Part shown: positions 10,038 through 18,921 of the stretch, in pieces | Layout of the letters: each line of letters opens with the position of its first letter | Position numbering within the stretch: position 1 is the stretch's first letter | NCBI RefSeq assembly: GCF_017086405.1 | Contig: NZ_CP070973.1 | Span: 1,116,001 to 1,180,000 of the forward strand | From: Mycobacterium gordonae | GTDB lineage: Bacteria; Actinomycetota; Actinomycetes; Mycobacteriales; Mycobacteriaceae | Direction: 5' to 3' | DNA length: 64,000 nt | Notes under the pieces: model-generated | What the model saw: only the letters and a program-made list of their open reading frames with translations | Told to the model about the DNA's origin: nothing | The model's database searches: none | Made by a program: the position numbers and the translations under genes

Positions 10038-11390
10038 CTACCAGTTGGTGAAGATGATGCTGTTCAGCAGCAGGGCCCCCGCGGCGTTGACGGCCAGCCA
10101 CACCCGATGAGAGCGCACGGGCAGCAGCGCCGGGGCCGCGGTGAGCCACACCGTGAACGGCAGCCAGATGCGTTCGGTCTCAGCCTTGCTCAGCATGCTC
10201 AGGTCGGCGCAGGCGATGGCGGCCAGCGCCGCCAGAACCAGCAGGTGCAGGCCGCTGCGCCGTCGGACCGCGGCCCAGTCGAATACCCGGCTGATACCGG
10301 CTACCGAGCCGAAACCGATCGAGCAGACCACGCACGCCAGGTTGGCCCAACTCCAGTATTGAAAAGGCCGGTCTTTGGCGATGCCCTGCCAATATCTTTG
10401 CTGCACAAGGGTATAGCCGTCGAACCAATAGAACCCGGCGACCGCGAACGACGCCGCCACCGCCACCGCGGCCAATGCCGCCGGGCCGAGCGCCCGCAAC
10501 GCCGCCCGCCAGTCCGTGGCCGAGATCAACACCGCCAGGGCGGGCAACCCGATCAGCACCAGGCCGTAACTGAGGAAAACGCCCCAGCCCAGCACCAGCC
10601 CCGCCGCGGCACCGGCCAGCGCCGGATACCGAACACCGCCGTGTACAGCCAGCGCCAGCAGCGCGATACCCCAGGCCGCCACCCCGGCGAAATAAGCGTC
10701 GGCCGATACCGCGACCCAGATCGCGGTGGGAGCCACCGCGACGAACGGGGCCGCGCGTCGTGCAGTGCGCTCGTCCGCCAGTGCGCGGACGGTCACCAGT
10801 ACGGCGGCGGTCGCGCTGGAGCCGACCAGCAGGCACCACAAGCCGGCCCAGGCGCCGCCGTGCAGCCCGATCCGGTCCAGCCATACAAATGTCAGCAGTG
10901 CACCCGGCGGATGGCCCGACACATGTGTGGTCCACGAATGCGGCTGGAAGTCGACGATCCGGCCGGCGAAGGTGCGCAACGTCGCGGGGATGTCGGTGAT
11001 CCCGGGCACCTCCCACAGATATTCGTCCCGGGTGGTCAATCGGCCCGCGAAGCCGCGCTGCCAGCCGTCGATCATGGCCAGCGCAAACGCCCAGGCCGCC
11101 GCCGTCGCCCAGCCCCCGAGGACCAACAGTCGCCACGAAATCCGTTGTGCTACAACGGGACCCCAGATAACTATGGCCGCCGCGATGACGATCGCCGCCG
11201 CGGTGCCCCAACTGAAGTGGACGTCCCAGTAGCCGAAGATCGGGGCGGCGCCAGCGCGCATGGCGAACCGCTCCAACCCGATATCGGACCGCGGGTTGAC
11301 GCCGAGGTTCATCCGGGGCAGTAGGAACGCGGCAGCCAACAGGACGGTCGCGGCAGCGACGGCGAGGCTTTCCCGGCGCGCGATCTTCAC
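10038..11390 (-). CDS. Multi-spanning membrane protein (Rv0541c-like)
   Basis: This 450-residue protein has roughly ten to twelve predicted membrane helices. A periplasmic loop after the first helices contains RTFAGRIVDFQPHSWTTH and GHPPGALLTF, arranged like GT-C glycosyltransferases that use polyprenyl-phosphate sugars, but no catalytic motif can be proven. The GTG start lies nine bases after the menE stop, so it is the last gene of the menE operon. Its role is unknown; GT-C activity is an inference. Confidence 0.75.
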   Translation of the reverse strand: MKIARRESLAVAAATVLLAAAFLLPRMNLGVNPRSDIGLERFAMRAGAAPIFGYWDVHFSWGTAAAIVIAAAIVIWGPVVAQRISWRLLVLGGWATAAAWAFALAMIDGWQRGFAGRLTTRDEYLWEVPGITDIPATLRTFAGRIVDFQPHSWTTHVSGHPPGALLTFVWLDRIGLHGGAWAGLWCLLVGSSATAAVLVTVRALADERTARRAAPFVAVAPTAIWVAVSADAYFAGVAAWGIALLALAVHGGVRYPALAGAAAGLVLGWGVFLSYGLVLIGLPALAVLISATDWRAALRALGPAALAAVAVAASFAVAGFYWFDGYTLVQQRYWQGIAKDRPFQYWSWANLACVVCSIGFGSVAGISRVFDWAAVRRRSGLHLLVLAALAAIACADLSMLSKAETERIWLPFTVWLTAAPALLPVRSHRVWLAVNAAGALLLNSIIFTNW

Positions 11391-11399
11391 AGCAGCAGC

Positions 11400-12470
11400 T
11401 TATTGACCGAACTGTCGCGCCAACGCCCGGCGGTCGACCTTGCCGATGCCCCGGCGCGGCAGCTCGGCGACCAGATGTAACTCCCGGGGAGCAGCGGTGG
11501 CATCGAGGGTGCGCGAAACGTGCGCCCGGAGCTCCTGCAGGGTCGGCACCGCACATCCCGCGCGCACCACGACGGCGGCAACCACCCGTTGGCCGAGCCG
11601 GCCGTCGTCCACCCCGAAAACCGCGCAGTCGCTCACGGCGGGGTGGGTGAACAACGCCGCCTCGACAGGGCCCGGCAGCACGGTCAGACCACCGGTGCTG
11701 ATCGCGTCGTCGACACGACCCAGCACCGTCAGCGCACCCGAATCATCGACCGATCCAAGGTCGTCGGTGAGAAACCAGCCCGCGTCGAACGGGTTCGGAA
11801 CGACCGGGTTTCGATAGCCCTTGGCCAGTGTGGCGCCGCCCAGCGCGATCCGGCTGTCGGCAACCAGCCGCAATTTCACTCCATCCAGCGGCACGCCGTC
11901 ATAGACGCAACCGCCCGCGGTTTCGCTCATTCCGTAGGTACGTACCACCGTGACGCCGGCTGCCGTCGCCGCTTCGAGCACCGGCCCGGGGGCGGGGCCA
12001 CCGCCCAGCAGAATGGCATCCAACTCGGCCAGTGCCGCCGTCGCGGCCGGCTCGGTCAGCGCCTTGGCCAGCTGGGCGGCGACCAGCGACGTGTATCGCC
12101 GCCCAGAGCCTAAAAGTTCTACCGCCCTAGGCAATTCGGCGATATCAAAGCCGGCCGACACATCCAGCTCGACCGGCTCCGTGCCCGCCAGCAGACTGCG
12201 AATCAGGACCTGTAAGCCGGCGATGTGATACGCCGGTATGGCGAGCAGCCAGCGTCCCGGGCCGCCGAGGCGCTGATAAGTCGCAGCCGCGCTCGCCCGC
12301 AGGGCGGCGGCCGTCAACAGCGCACCCTTGGGTGCGCCGGTGGTTCCCGACGTCGTCACCACCAGGGCGACGTCTTCGTCGATCTCTTCCCCGACGCGCA
12401 GGCCACGCACCGTGGCGTCGAGGTTGTGTTCCGGCGCCGCGACCAGTGCGGAGTCCGTACCGTCGAGCAC
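11400..12470 (-). CDS. menE: o-Succinylbenzoate-CoA ligase (MenE)
   Basis: MenE adenylates o-succinylbenzoate and forms OSB-CoA for MenB. The 356-residue protein is short for the ANL family, lacking most of the N-terminal domain, as does Rv0542c. Motifs are the P-loop VVTTSGTTGAPKG, VRTYGMSETAGG, FLTDDLG for ribose binding, and the C-terminal lysine in RRGIGKVDRR. The GTG at 12470 (VLDGTDSALVAAPE) matches the M. tuberculosis start. The frame is open upstream toward the DUF3349 gene, which ends 68 bp before, so an earlier non-canonical start cannot be excluded. Confidence 0.92.
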   Translation of the reverse strand: MLDGTDSALVAAPEHNLDATVRGLRVGEEIDEDVALVVTTSGTTGAPKGALLTAAALRASAAATYQRLGGPGRWLLAIPAYHIAGLQVLIRSLLAGTEPVELDVSAGFDIAELPRAVELLGSGRRYTSLVAAQLAKALTEPAATAALAELDAILLGGGPAPGPVLEAATAAGVTVVRTYGMSETAGGCVYDGVPLDGVKLRLVADSRIALGGATLAKGYRNPVVPNPFDAGWFLTDDLGSVDDSGALTVLGRVDDAISTGGLTVLPGPVEAALFTHPAVSDCAVFGVDDGRLGQRVVAAVVVRAGCAVPTLQELRAHVSRTLDATAAPRELHLVAELPRRGIGKVDRRALARQFGQ

Positions 12471-12538
12471 CCGATGCAGCGCGGGTAGCAGCTGCCGGGT
12501 CGCCGAACCCGGTGCGACACCCAGTGCGCGCAGGATGG

Positions 12539-12847
12539 CTATGCGTGATCTCCGTTGTCGCGCACATCATCGAGCGGCCACCCCTGAGCGGCCAGCCGCC
12601 GCCGGACGCGCTCGACATCCTCCGGGGCGGGCAGCTCGTCGGTGAGCTGAGTGATCGCGACCCCGATGTCGATGTTGTCGATGTTGAGTTCACCGCGGCG
12701 CATCAACTCGTTGGCCACCGTGACGATCTCGTCGTTGGTCAAGCGGCGGGCCAGCAACGCCAGCACGGCAAAGGAATCGGTCGGCGGAATGCCGTCCGGG
12801 TACCCCGCGCGCAGCCACGAGACGATCGAACTGAGAAACCGGTTCAT
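12539..12847 (-). CDS. DUF3349 protein (Rv0543c-like)
   Basis: A 102-residue soluble helical protein. Its signatures are SWLRAGYPDGIPPTDSF, LLARRLTNDEIVTV and ITQLTDELPAPEDVERVRRR, typical of the actinobacterial DUF3349 family. It sits between the pitA-linked membrane protein and menE on the same strand, as in M. tuberculosis. Function is not known. Confidence 0.85.
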   Translation of the reverse strand: MNRFLSSIVSWLRAGYPDGIPPTDSFAVLALLARRLTNDEIVTVANELMRRGELNIDNIDIGVAITQLTDELPAPEDVERVRRRLAAQGWPLDDVRDNGDHA

Positions 12848-12906
12848 TGTGCGATCAACTTACCCCCCGGTCCAGCGCCCAAACGTGGTTGACGAGGATC
12901 TCCGCC

Positions 12907-13194
12907 TTACGTTTTGGCGCCCAGGAACGGGTAGTGAGTGTGGTGGGCGATGAAGTCTCTGGCGATGTAGAGCACTCCCAGGATGACCACCACCAGGACG
13001 ACGGCGTAGATCAGCCAGGCGACGGCGGTCAGCAACGGCCGCTGCCTGCCCCCGAGCCCGCTGGTGTCCACACTCCCACTGCCGACTGCCTGCAAACGCA
13101 CGCCTACGGCGAACAGACCCGGCAACGCCGCACCCGCGAGCAGGCTGAAAATGAGGATCTTGCCCGTGGCTTCGTAGTTGAACCAGGCGTTCAT
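12907..13194 (-). CDS. Small membrane protein coupled to pitA (Rv0544c-like)
   Basis: The 95-residue protein starts MNAWFNYEATGKILIFSLLA and has two membrane helices (about residues 11-35 and 57-78) joined by a Gly/Ser-rich loop. Its ATG overlaps the pitA stop (ATGA), so it is made together with the phosphate transporter and may be an accessory subunit. The frame extends further upstream inside pitA, but that part is a shadow. Confidence 0.82.
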   Translation of the reverse strand: MNAWFNYEATGKILIFSLLAGAALPGLFAVGVRLQAVGSGSVDTSGLGGRQRPLLTAVAWLIYAVVLVVVILGVLYIARDFIAHHTHYPFLGAKT

Positions 13195-14453
13195 GAGGCG
13201 TTCCGGGCGGGAATCTGGCCGTCGGAGCCGTATTGACGTGCCGGCGGGCTCGGCGGGGGCGGGCTCGGCGGGGGAGGGCTCGACGGGGGTGGTGGCGACG
13301 GCAACTCGTCCTCGGCGTCCAGACCGGCCGTCAGGTGTCCTTCCCAGTCGGCGTTGACGTTGCGGTGGTCGACCTTCACGCGCCGCGACCGCAGGTAGAT
13401 GGTGGCCGCGACGGCAATCAGCAGCGAGAAACCGATGATCGCGCCCGGGTAGCCGCCGATGAAGTGCACGATCCCGTAGGTGAAGGCGCCGACGAGCCCT
13501 GACAACGGCAGCGTGACCAGCCATGCGGTCGCCATTCGGCCCGCGACTCCCCAACGGACCTCGGCGGCTGGCTTGCCCACCCCGCTGCCCAGCACCGAGC
13601 CGGTGCAGACCTGCGTGGTGGACAGCGCGTAGCCGAAATGGGCCGACAACAGAATCACTGCGGCCGAGGATGATTCGGCGGCCATGCCTTGCGGCGAGCT
13701 GATCTCCACCAGCCCCTTGCCCAGGGTACGGATGATGCGCCACCCCCCGAGGTAGGTGCCAGCTGCCATCGCGACGGCGCAGCTCACGATGACCCACAGC
13801 GGTGGCATGACCGCGGTCTTGCTGACCGCCCCGTAGGACATCAGCGCCAGGAAGATGACGCCCATCGTCTTCTGCGCGTCGTTGGTGCCGTGGGCGAGTG
13901 AGACCAGTGAAGCCGATCCGATCTGCCCCCGCCGGAAACCCGCCTCGGTGCGCTCGGGCGAGGTGCCGCGGGTGATCCGGTAGACCAGCCAGGTGGCGGC
14001 TGCGCCGACGACGATGGCCAGCAGTGCCGCGATGACGGCCGGGATGAGCACCTTGGAGATGACGCCCTTCCAGATCACGCCGTGTCCGCCGACGGCGGCG
14101 ATGGTCGCGCCGACGATGCCACCGATCAGTGCGTGTGAGGAGCTCGAGGGGATGCCGAGCAGCCAGGTCAACAAATTCCAGACGATGCCGCCCACCAGCC
14201 CCGCGAACACCAGCTCCAGCGTGACCAGGTTCGCGTCGATCAGCCCCTTGGCGATGGTCGCCGCCACCGCGGTGGACAGGAAGGCGCCGATCAGGTTCAG
14301 CACCGCTGAGAGCGCGACCGCAACCTTCGGCGCCAGGGCGCCGCTGGCGATGGAGGTCGCCATGGCGTTGCCGGTGTCGTGGAATCCGTTGGTGAAGTCG
14401 AACGCGAGTGCGGTGATCACGACGATGATCAAGAGGAACAGCTGGATGTTCAC
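13191..14453 (-). CDS. pitA: Low-affinity inorganic phosphate transporter (PitA)
   Basis: A PHO4-family permease of 420 residues, expected to import phosphate or metal-phosphate with protons. The family signature appears twice: FTNGFHDTGNAMATSIASG near the N-terminus and SLAHGTNDAQKTMGVI in the middle. About ten helices separate them. The last 45 residues are a Pro/Ser run (SPPPPSSPPPPSPPPP) that I take as a cytosolic tail; its length is likely variable. Downstream genes Rv0544c-like and Rv0543c-like follow on the same strand. Confidence 0.92.
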   Translation of the reverse strand: MNIQLFLLIIVVITALAFDFTNGFHDTGNAMATSIASGALAPKVAVALSAVLNLIGAFLSTAVAATIAKGLIDANLVTLELVFAGLVGGIVWNLLTWLLGIPSSSSHALIGGIVGATIAAVGGHGVIWKGVISKVLIPAVIAALLAIVVGAAATWLVYRITRGTSPERTEAGFRRGQIGSASLVSLAHGTNDAQKTMGVIFLALMSYGAVSKTAVMPPLWVIVSCAVAMAAGTYLGGWRIIRTLGKGLVEISSPQGMAAESSSAAVILLSAHFGYALSTTQVCTGSVLGSGVGKPAAEVRWGVAGRMATAWLVTLPLSGLVGAFTYGIVHFIGGYPGAIIGFSLLIAVAATIYLRSRRVKVDHRNVNADWEGHLTAGLDAEDELPSPPPPSSPPPPSPPPPSPPARQYGSDGQIPARNAS

Positions 14454-14571
14454 AGGCCCTGATTCTTGTGGTCGGAGTATCCCTTGTCGAACGAATGACT
14501 AGGGGAAATGCAGGAATATCGCGAGTCGTCGCCAGATGTTACCTGTCAGTTCACCCTCGGTTCGTCCGTGC

Positions 14572-14958
14572 TCACTGCCGGGTATCCGCCCGCAGCGGAT
14601 GGCCCCGGGGAACCTCGATGAAGATCAGCGTGACGCCGTCCGGATCGGTCACGTGCATCTCGTGCAGACCCCACGGTTCCTGACGCGCCTCGCGGGCGAT
14701 CGGTACGGCGCGGCCGCGCAGCTCGTCCTGGGTCGCAGCCAGGTCACGCACCTGCAGCCACAGCGCGCCGGGGAAGGGTCCCCGGGAATGGTCCGGTTCG
14801 TCATAACCGGTCAATTCCAGCAACGATTGACCGGCGAAAAACACTGTGCCCGCACCGTATTCACGGGCGATCGCCAGCCCGATCTCGTCGCGGTAAAAGC
14901 TCAACGAGCGCTGATAGTCCGCCGGTCGGAGCAGCATCCGGCTGGCCAGAATCTCCAT
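14572..14958 (-). CDS. Glyoxalase/VOC-family protein (Rv0546c-like)
   Basis: A 128-residue vicinal-oxygen-chelate protein containing two beta-alpha-beta-beta-beta modules. Visible pieces are LLRPADYQRSLSFYRDEIG, FFAGQSLLELTGY and the metal-ligand-like MHVTDPDGVTLIFIEVPRG. Members act as lyases, dioxygenases or resistance proteins. The substrate is not evident. It is the last gene of a three-gene minus operon with the DinB-type protein and the SDR upstream. Confidence 0.8.
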   Translation of the reverse strand: MEILASRMLLRPADYQRSLSFYRDEIGLAIAREYGAGTVFFAGQSLLELTGYDEPDHSRGPFPGALWLQVRDLAATQDELRGRAVPIAREARQEPWGLHEMHVTDPDGVTLIFIEVPRGHPLRADTRQ

Positions 14959-14968
14959 GTGTTCGTGT

Positions 14969-15589
14969 CTAGCACCGGTTGCGCAGAGTTGCCACGCCGG
15001 GCCCGGACAGATCCTCGCACGCCGCGGCCCGTCCGGTCATGGCCAGCAACAGAGACAGCAACGGACCCTCGACCGGCTCGCCCTGTCCGTGCCGCCAGTC
15101 GTCGTCGGTGGCGGACAGCGCCAGGCCGGCGATCCGCTTCTTGGCTCCGCTGAGCATGTTGGACCCCTTGTAGAAGTCGACCACCTGGCGGACCGCGTCC
15201 GGCGGGTAGGCGTGTGAAATGCCCAGCGGGCGGCGGATGTCGGCGCCGTGAATGACGATCTCACCCAGCCAGGAGACCTTGGGTCCGGGAGGCGCCGAGG
15301 TCGAGTGCACCAGGCCGCGGAAGTCGGCCAGCGTCGCGGCCGGGTCGGGGCCGCGGTGCCGGGCTATCTGGTTTGCCGAGAACCTGGCGAAGCTGAACCC
15401 GGCCGCTGCCATGCCGGCGAAGAACTTGACCGGGCTCATCGAGGCGGTCGCCGACAGGTGGGCGACGACGTCGCGGACCGTCCAGTGGGAGCACAACGAG
15501 GGCGTCTCCCACTGAGCCGCGGTCAGGGCGGCCACGTCGTCGGCGAGGGCGCCGCGCTCGGCGGCGACGATGGTCCAGATGTCTGTCAT
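14969..15589 (-). CDS. TIGR03083/DinB-like, mycothiol-dependent-enzyme family protein
   Basis: A 206-residue protein of the maleylpyruvate isomerase N-terminal (MDMPI/DinB) fold. The metal-site helix SHWTVRDVVAHLSA and the later VIHGADIRRPLG carry the histidines expected to bind metal. Members use mycothiol or act as transferases, but the substrate is unknown. It lies ten bases from the glyoxalase gene and 13 from the SDR, so all three are probably co-transcribed. I do not recall an equivalent gene at this position in M. tuberculosis. Confidence 0.78.
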   Translation of the reverse strand: MTDIWTIVAAERGALADDVAALTAAQWETPSLCSHWTVRDVVAHLSATASMSPVKFFAGMAAAGFSFARFSANQIARHRGPDPAATLADFRGLVHSTSAPPGPKVSWLGEIVIHGADIRRPLGISHAYPPDAVRQVVDFYKGSNMLSGAKKRIAGLALSATDDDWRHGQGEPVEGPLLSLLLAMTGRAAACEDLSGPGVATLRNRC

Positions 15590-15602
15590 GGCATTCCTCC
15601 GG

Positions 15603-16484
15603 CTAGCCGTGGTGGTTGTTGCGGGCCTGCATCAGGGTGTTGACCCAGCGGGGCCCGACCGTGTTGAGCGCCTTGGCCGCGATCGCCATTCGGGGCGCAA
15701 TCTGTACCGGGCGGGTGCGGGCTGCGGCGATCATCCACTCGCCCGCCTCTTCCGGCGTCAGTGCGGGCATTCCGTCGTAGGCCTTCGTCGGCGCGATCAT
15801 CGGGGTGGCGACCAGCGGGTAATACAGGGCCGTGGAGTGCACGCCCTTGGGGCCCCACTCCGTTTCGGCGATGCGGGTTACCGCGGTCAACGCCGCCTTG
15901 GACGCGTTGTAGACCGAGAACAGCGGCGCAGCCTCGTTCAGCACACCCCAGGTGGAGACATTGATGATGTGGCCGTCGCCGCGCTCGATCATCCCGGGCG
16001 CCAGCCCGCGCATCAGCCGCAGCGGCGCGTAGTAGTTGAGCACCATCGTGCGCTCGACGTCGTGCCAGCGTTCCAGCGATTCGGCGAGCGGCCGGCGGAT
16101 GGACCGGCCGGCGTTGTTGATCAGGATGTCGATCCCGCCGATTCGACGTTCGACCTCGGCGACCAGGTTGTCGATGGCGTCCATGTCGGAGCAGTCGCAG
16201 GGGATGGACATCGCCGTTCCGCCCGCGGTCGTGATCCGGTGGGCGAGGTCGTCCAGCAGGTCCCGACGTCGTGCGACGACGACGACGGTGGCCCCGCGGG
16301 CTGCGAACTGCTCGGCCGCTGCCGCTCCGATGCCCGACGATGCGCCGGTGAGCAGGATGCGCTTGCCCCGCAGCTCGACGGGCTTCATCGCCGGGCGGTT
16401 GAGCAGCACCTGTGGCGCCACCGGCGGGCGCATGCTGGCCAGCACGATCTGATCGGTCAACCGGCGCAGCGGATTCTTGCTCAC
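15603..16484 (-). CDS. Short-chain dehydrogenase (Rv0547c-like)
   Basis: A classical SDR of 293 residues with a short N-terminal extension before the cofactor motif TGASSGIGAAAA. It has NNAGRSI, the catalytic serine in INVSTW and the YNASK catalytic tyrosine/lysine pair. The basic residues ARRRD after strand 2 suggest NADP(H). The N-terminal extension and proline-rich linker resemble lipid-related SDRs. First gene of the SDR, DinB-like, glyoxalase operon. Substrate unknown. Confidence 0.85.
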   Translation of the reverse strand: MSKNPLRRLTDQIVLASMRPPVAPQVLLNRPAMKPVELRGKRILLTGASSGIGAAAAEQFAARGATVVVVARRRDLLDDLAHRITTAGGTAMSIPCDCSDMDAIDNLVAEVERRIGGIDILINNAGRSIRRPLAESLERWHDVERTMVLNYYAPLRLMRGLAPGMIERGDGHIINVSTWGVLNEAAPLFSVYNASKAALTAVTRIAETEWGPKGVHSTALYYPLVATPMIAPTKAYDGMPALTPEEAGEWMIAAARTRPVQIAPRMAIAAKALNTVGPRWVNTLMQARNNHHG

Positions 16485-16547
16485 GGCGCGAGTCTAGGCG
16501 GGGCGCCTTCGGCAAGTGGCACGCCAGGGCGACGGTCGAAGGCCGAC

Positions 16548-17240
16548 TTACGAAAGGCGAATCTTGGAACCACCCGAGAACGCCGAGTCATGCACTTCGA
16601 TCGCGGCGGGCTGCGTGCCGACAGGTACGTCAAACGGCACTTGGACCGCTAGGTCGAAGCCTGGGTTGAGATTGATGACCATCGAATCTCGGTTCATTGA
16701 CAAACCTGCTGTCGAGTCCGCCGCGTATTTTCTGCCGGCGCTGTCGAATAGCGTCTGATTCTCAGTGAAGTAGGACTGTGGTTCGCTACCGGTGTTCTTT
16801 ACGGTCATCGTCACGATTATGAATTCGCCGCGTGCCGTCGCGGTGCCCGCCGATTGTCCTCGCTGGACGTCGGTGACAGTGAACGCAAATTTGCCGTCAC
16901 GAACCTCCTGCCCGATTCCCGGAGCAGTTGCGCCCTGGCCACTGGCCGTAGAGTTGCCGCTGGACCCGTTGTTTTTTGAGGCGCTATCGATTGACGAGCC
17001 GACAACGCCTACGACCGCAAAGCATCCGCCGAAGAAAAGAACCACAATGCCGAGCAGAATCCACGGCCATACTTTGCGCTTTCGAGGCGGTTGTTGGTAG
17101 TAACCGGTTGGGGGCGGGTAATAACCGGGGTGCTGCCCAGTCGTCGGCGCCTGAACACCCGGTCGTTCAGGATGCTGTGCTGCGCTCCGCGTTTGCGGAC
17201 CTGTCTGGGCAGGATTCTGCTGTTCCTGATCGTCAGGCAT
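16548..17240 (-). CDS. DUF4352 membrane-anchored protein with Pro-rich N-terminus
   Basis: The 230-residue protein has a Gln/Pro-rich cytosolic segment (residues 1-52, ending in YYQQPPRKRK), one membrane helix (about 55-80) and a low-complexity Ser/Asn/Gly linker. An extracellular immunoglobulin-like DUF4352 domain follows (VRDGKFAFTVTDVQRG ... IVTMTVKNTGSEPQSYF ... NPGFDLAVQVPFDVPVG). Such proteins are surface or lipoprotein-like, with unknown ligands. It follows menB on the same strand after 95 bp. Confidence 0.8.
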   Translation of the reverse strand: MPDDQEQQNPAQTGPQTRSAAQHPERPGVQAPTTGQHPGYYPPPTGYYQQPPRKRKVWPWILLGIVVLFFGGCFAVVGVVGSSIDSASKNNGSSGNSTASGQGATAPGIGQEVRDGKFAFTVTDVQRGQSAGTATARGEFIIVTMTVKNTGSEPQSYFTENQTLFDSAGRKYAADSTAGLSMNRDSMVINLNPGFDLAVQVPFDVPVGTQPAAIEVHDSAFSGGSKIRLS

Positions 17241-17335
17241 GCCGTTTTCCCCCTCAGCTGCGGCCCACTTCGGCTGGTGGTTACCCAGTTGTCGGGCAGC
17301 GCTAACTTCGTTCCGCTATCAAGACTCGAAACGGC

Positions 17336-18238
17336 TCAGAAGTACCGGGGAAACGGGCTCCAGTCCGGCGGCCGCTTCTGAAGGAACGCGTCGCGACCCT
17401 CGACGGCCTCGTCGGTCATGTACGCCAGCCGGGTCGCTTCGCCGGCGAACAGCTGCTGACCGACCAGGCCGTCGTCGAGCAGGTTGAACGCGAACTTCAG
17501 CATCCGTTGCGCTTGAGGCGATTTGGCGTTGATCTCGGCGGCCCACTGCACGGCGACCGCTTCCAGCTCGGCGTGGTCGACCACCTCGTTGACCGCCCCC
17601 ATATGATGCATCTGCTCGGCGGTGTACGCCCGGCCCAGGAAGAAGATCTCACGCGCGAACTTCTGGCCCACCTGTCGCGCCAGGTACGCACTGCCGTAGC
17701 CGCCGTCGAAGCTGCCGACGTCGGCGTCGGTCTGCTTGAAACGCGCGTGCTCGCGGCTGGCCAGGGTGAGGTCACAGACCACGTGCAGGCTGTGCCCGCC
17801 GCCGGCTGCCCATCCGTTGACGACGCAGATGACCACCTTCGGCATGAACCGGATGAGCCGCTGCACCTCGAGGATGTGCAACCGGCCGGCGCGCGCCGCG
17901 TCCACCGTGTCAGCGGTCTCGCCGCTGGCGTACTGGTAGCCGCTACGTCCGCGGATGCGCTGGTCCCCGCCGGAGCAGAAGGCCCAGCCGCCGTCCTTCG
18001 GCGACGGACCGTTGCCGGTCAACAACACCACACCCACATCCGGTGCCATCCGGGCGTGGTCGAGTACCCGGTACAGCTCGTCGACGGTGTGCGGGCGGAA
18101 CGCGTTGCGCACCTCGGGACGGTCGAATGCCACCCGCACCGTCGCGTCACGCACGTGACGGTGATAGGTGATGTCGGTCAGATCGTCGAAGCCGTCGACG
18201 CGGCTCCACTGCGCGGCGTCAAAGGGATTGTCGCTCAA
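17336..18238 (-). CDS. menB: 1,4-dihydroxy-2-naphthoyl-CoA synthase (MenB)
   Basis: MenB closes OSB-CoA to DHNA-CoA. The 300-residue crotonase-fold protein shows the oxyanion-hole and active-site segments SGGDQRIRGRSGYQYASG, NGWAAGGGHSLHVVCDLT and the C-terminal RPPDWSPFPRYF, nearly identical to what I recall of Rv0548c. The frame stays open for about 75 codons upstream, but that part is antisense-like and lies within the preceding gene. I choose the TTG at 18238 (LSDNPFDAAQW) because it overlaps the upstream stop as TTGA. Confidence 0.94.
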   Translation of the reverse strand: MSDNPFDAAQWSRVDGFDDLTDITYHRHVRDATVRVAFDRPEVRNAFRPHTVDELYRVLDHARMAPDVGVVLLTGNGPSPKDGGWAFCSGGDQRIRGRSGYQYASGETADTVDAARAGRLHILEVQRLIRFMPKVVICVVNGWAAGGGHSLHVVCDLTLASREHARFKQTDADVGSFDGGYGSAYLARQVGQKFAREIFFLGRAYTAEQMHHMGAVNEVVDHAELEAVAVQWAAEINAKSPQAQRMLKFAFNLLDDGLVGQQLFAGEATRLAYMTDEAVEGRDAFLQKRPPDWSPFPRYF

Positions 18239-18921
18239 GGCTCTTGGACTCCATCCTGGTCGATGGTGCGCTCGCCGCAACTGATCGTCTGGGCGCTCGT
18301 CACCGCGGGGGCGTGCGCGGACGTGGCCGTCACGGTATCGGATCGTCCGGTGGTGGCCCGGAGCCCGTTCAGGTCGATCTCGGTGCGGCGCACGGTCCAC
18401 TGGTCGCCGCTGCCCAATGCCAGCAGTGCGACGAGGTGACGTTCCCCGCCGATCTCGCTGCACCCTACGCCGGTGCCGTTACCCGCGAGATTCTCGAGAT
18501 CGAACACGAACGCCCGGCCGTAGTGTTCGTCGACGACGGGTTGCAGCCGACAGTCCGCGAATGCGTACAGGGGCGCGCTGCGGCCGAGGCTGGCGATCAC
18601 CTGATGGCCGGCCTGCACATCGACAGCCAACGCGCGCAACGGTATTGGGCTGGCCGACAGTACTGGTACGTCGCTGTCGGCCCCGCTGGCCGTGGCGATG
18701 CCGACGGCCCGCATCATGGCGCCGTCCGGGCCTTGCCACTTGCCGACCCACAGGGTGTCGGGCAGCCCGTCCCCGTCGACATCACCGATCTGCCGGGTCG
18801 CGGCACCGGGTGGGGGAGGGTCACCGCCCGGCGCACATCCCGGTGCGGCCGCGGCGGGTGGGGCCATGCCCAGCCAACAGCCCGCGGTGACCACCACGGC
18901 GATCAGTAGGCGCAGCATCAC
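18235..18921 (-). CDS. Exported protein of unknown function with FG-GAP-like motif
   Basis: A 228-residue protein with a Sec signal peptide (LLIAVVVTAGCWLGMAPPAAAAP, cleavage likely after AAAA). The mature part has a calcium-binding, FG-GAP-like DVDGDGLPDTLWVG and several cysteines that could form disulfides. It overlaps the Ddn-like gene upstream (ATGA) and menB downstream (TTGA), so all three are coupled. In M. tuberculosis the toxin-antitoxin pair vapBC3 lies here instead. Function unknown. Confidence 0.75.
   Translation of the reverse strand: MMLRLLIAVVVTAGCWLGMAPPAAAAPGCAPGGDPPPPGAATRQIGDVDGDGLPDTLWVGKWQGPDGAMMRAVGIATASGADSDVPVLSASPIPLRALAVDVQAGHQVIASLGRSAPLYAFADCRLQPVVDEHYGRAFVFDLENLAGNGTGVGCSEIGGERHLVALLALGSGDQWTVRRTEIDLNGLRATTGRSDTVTATSAHAPAVTSAQTISCGERTIDQDGVQEP

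Noticed and set aside
10107..11324. Plus-strand 405-codon frame over the Rv0541c-like gene
   Set aside because: Composition is Arg/Gln-rich low complexity; the minus-strand membrane protein explains the DNA.
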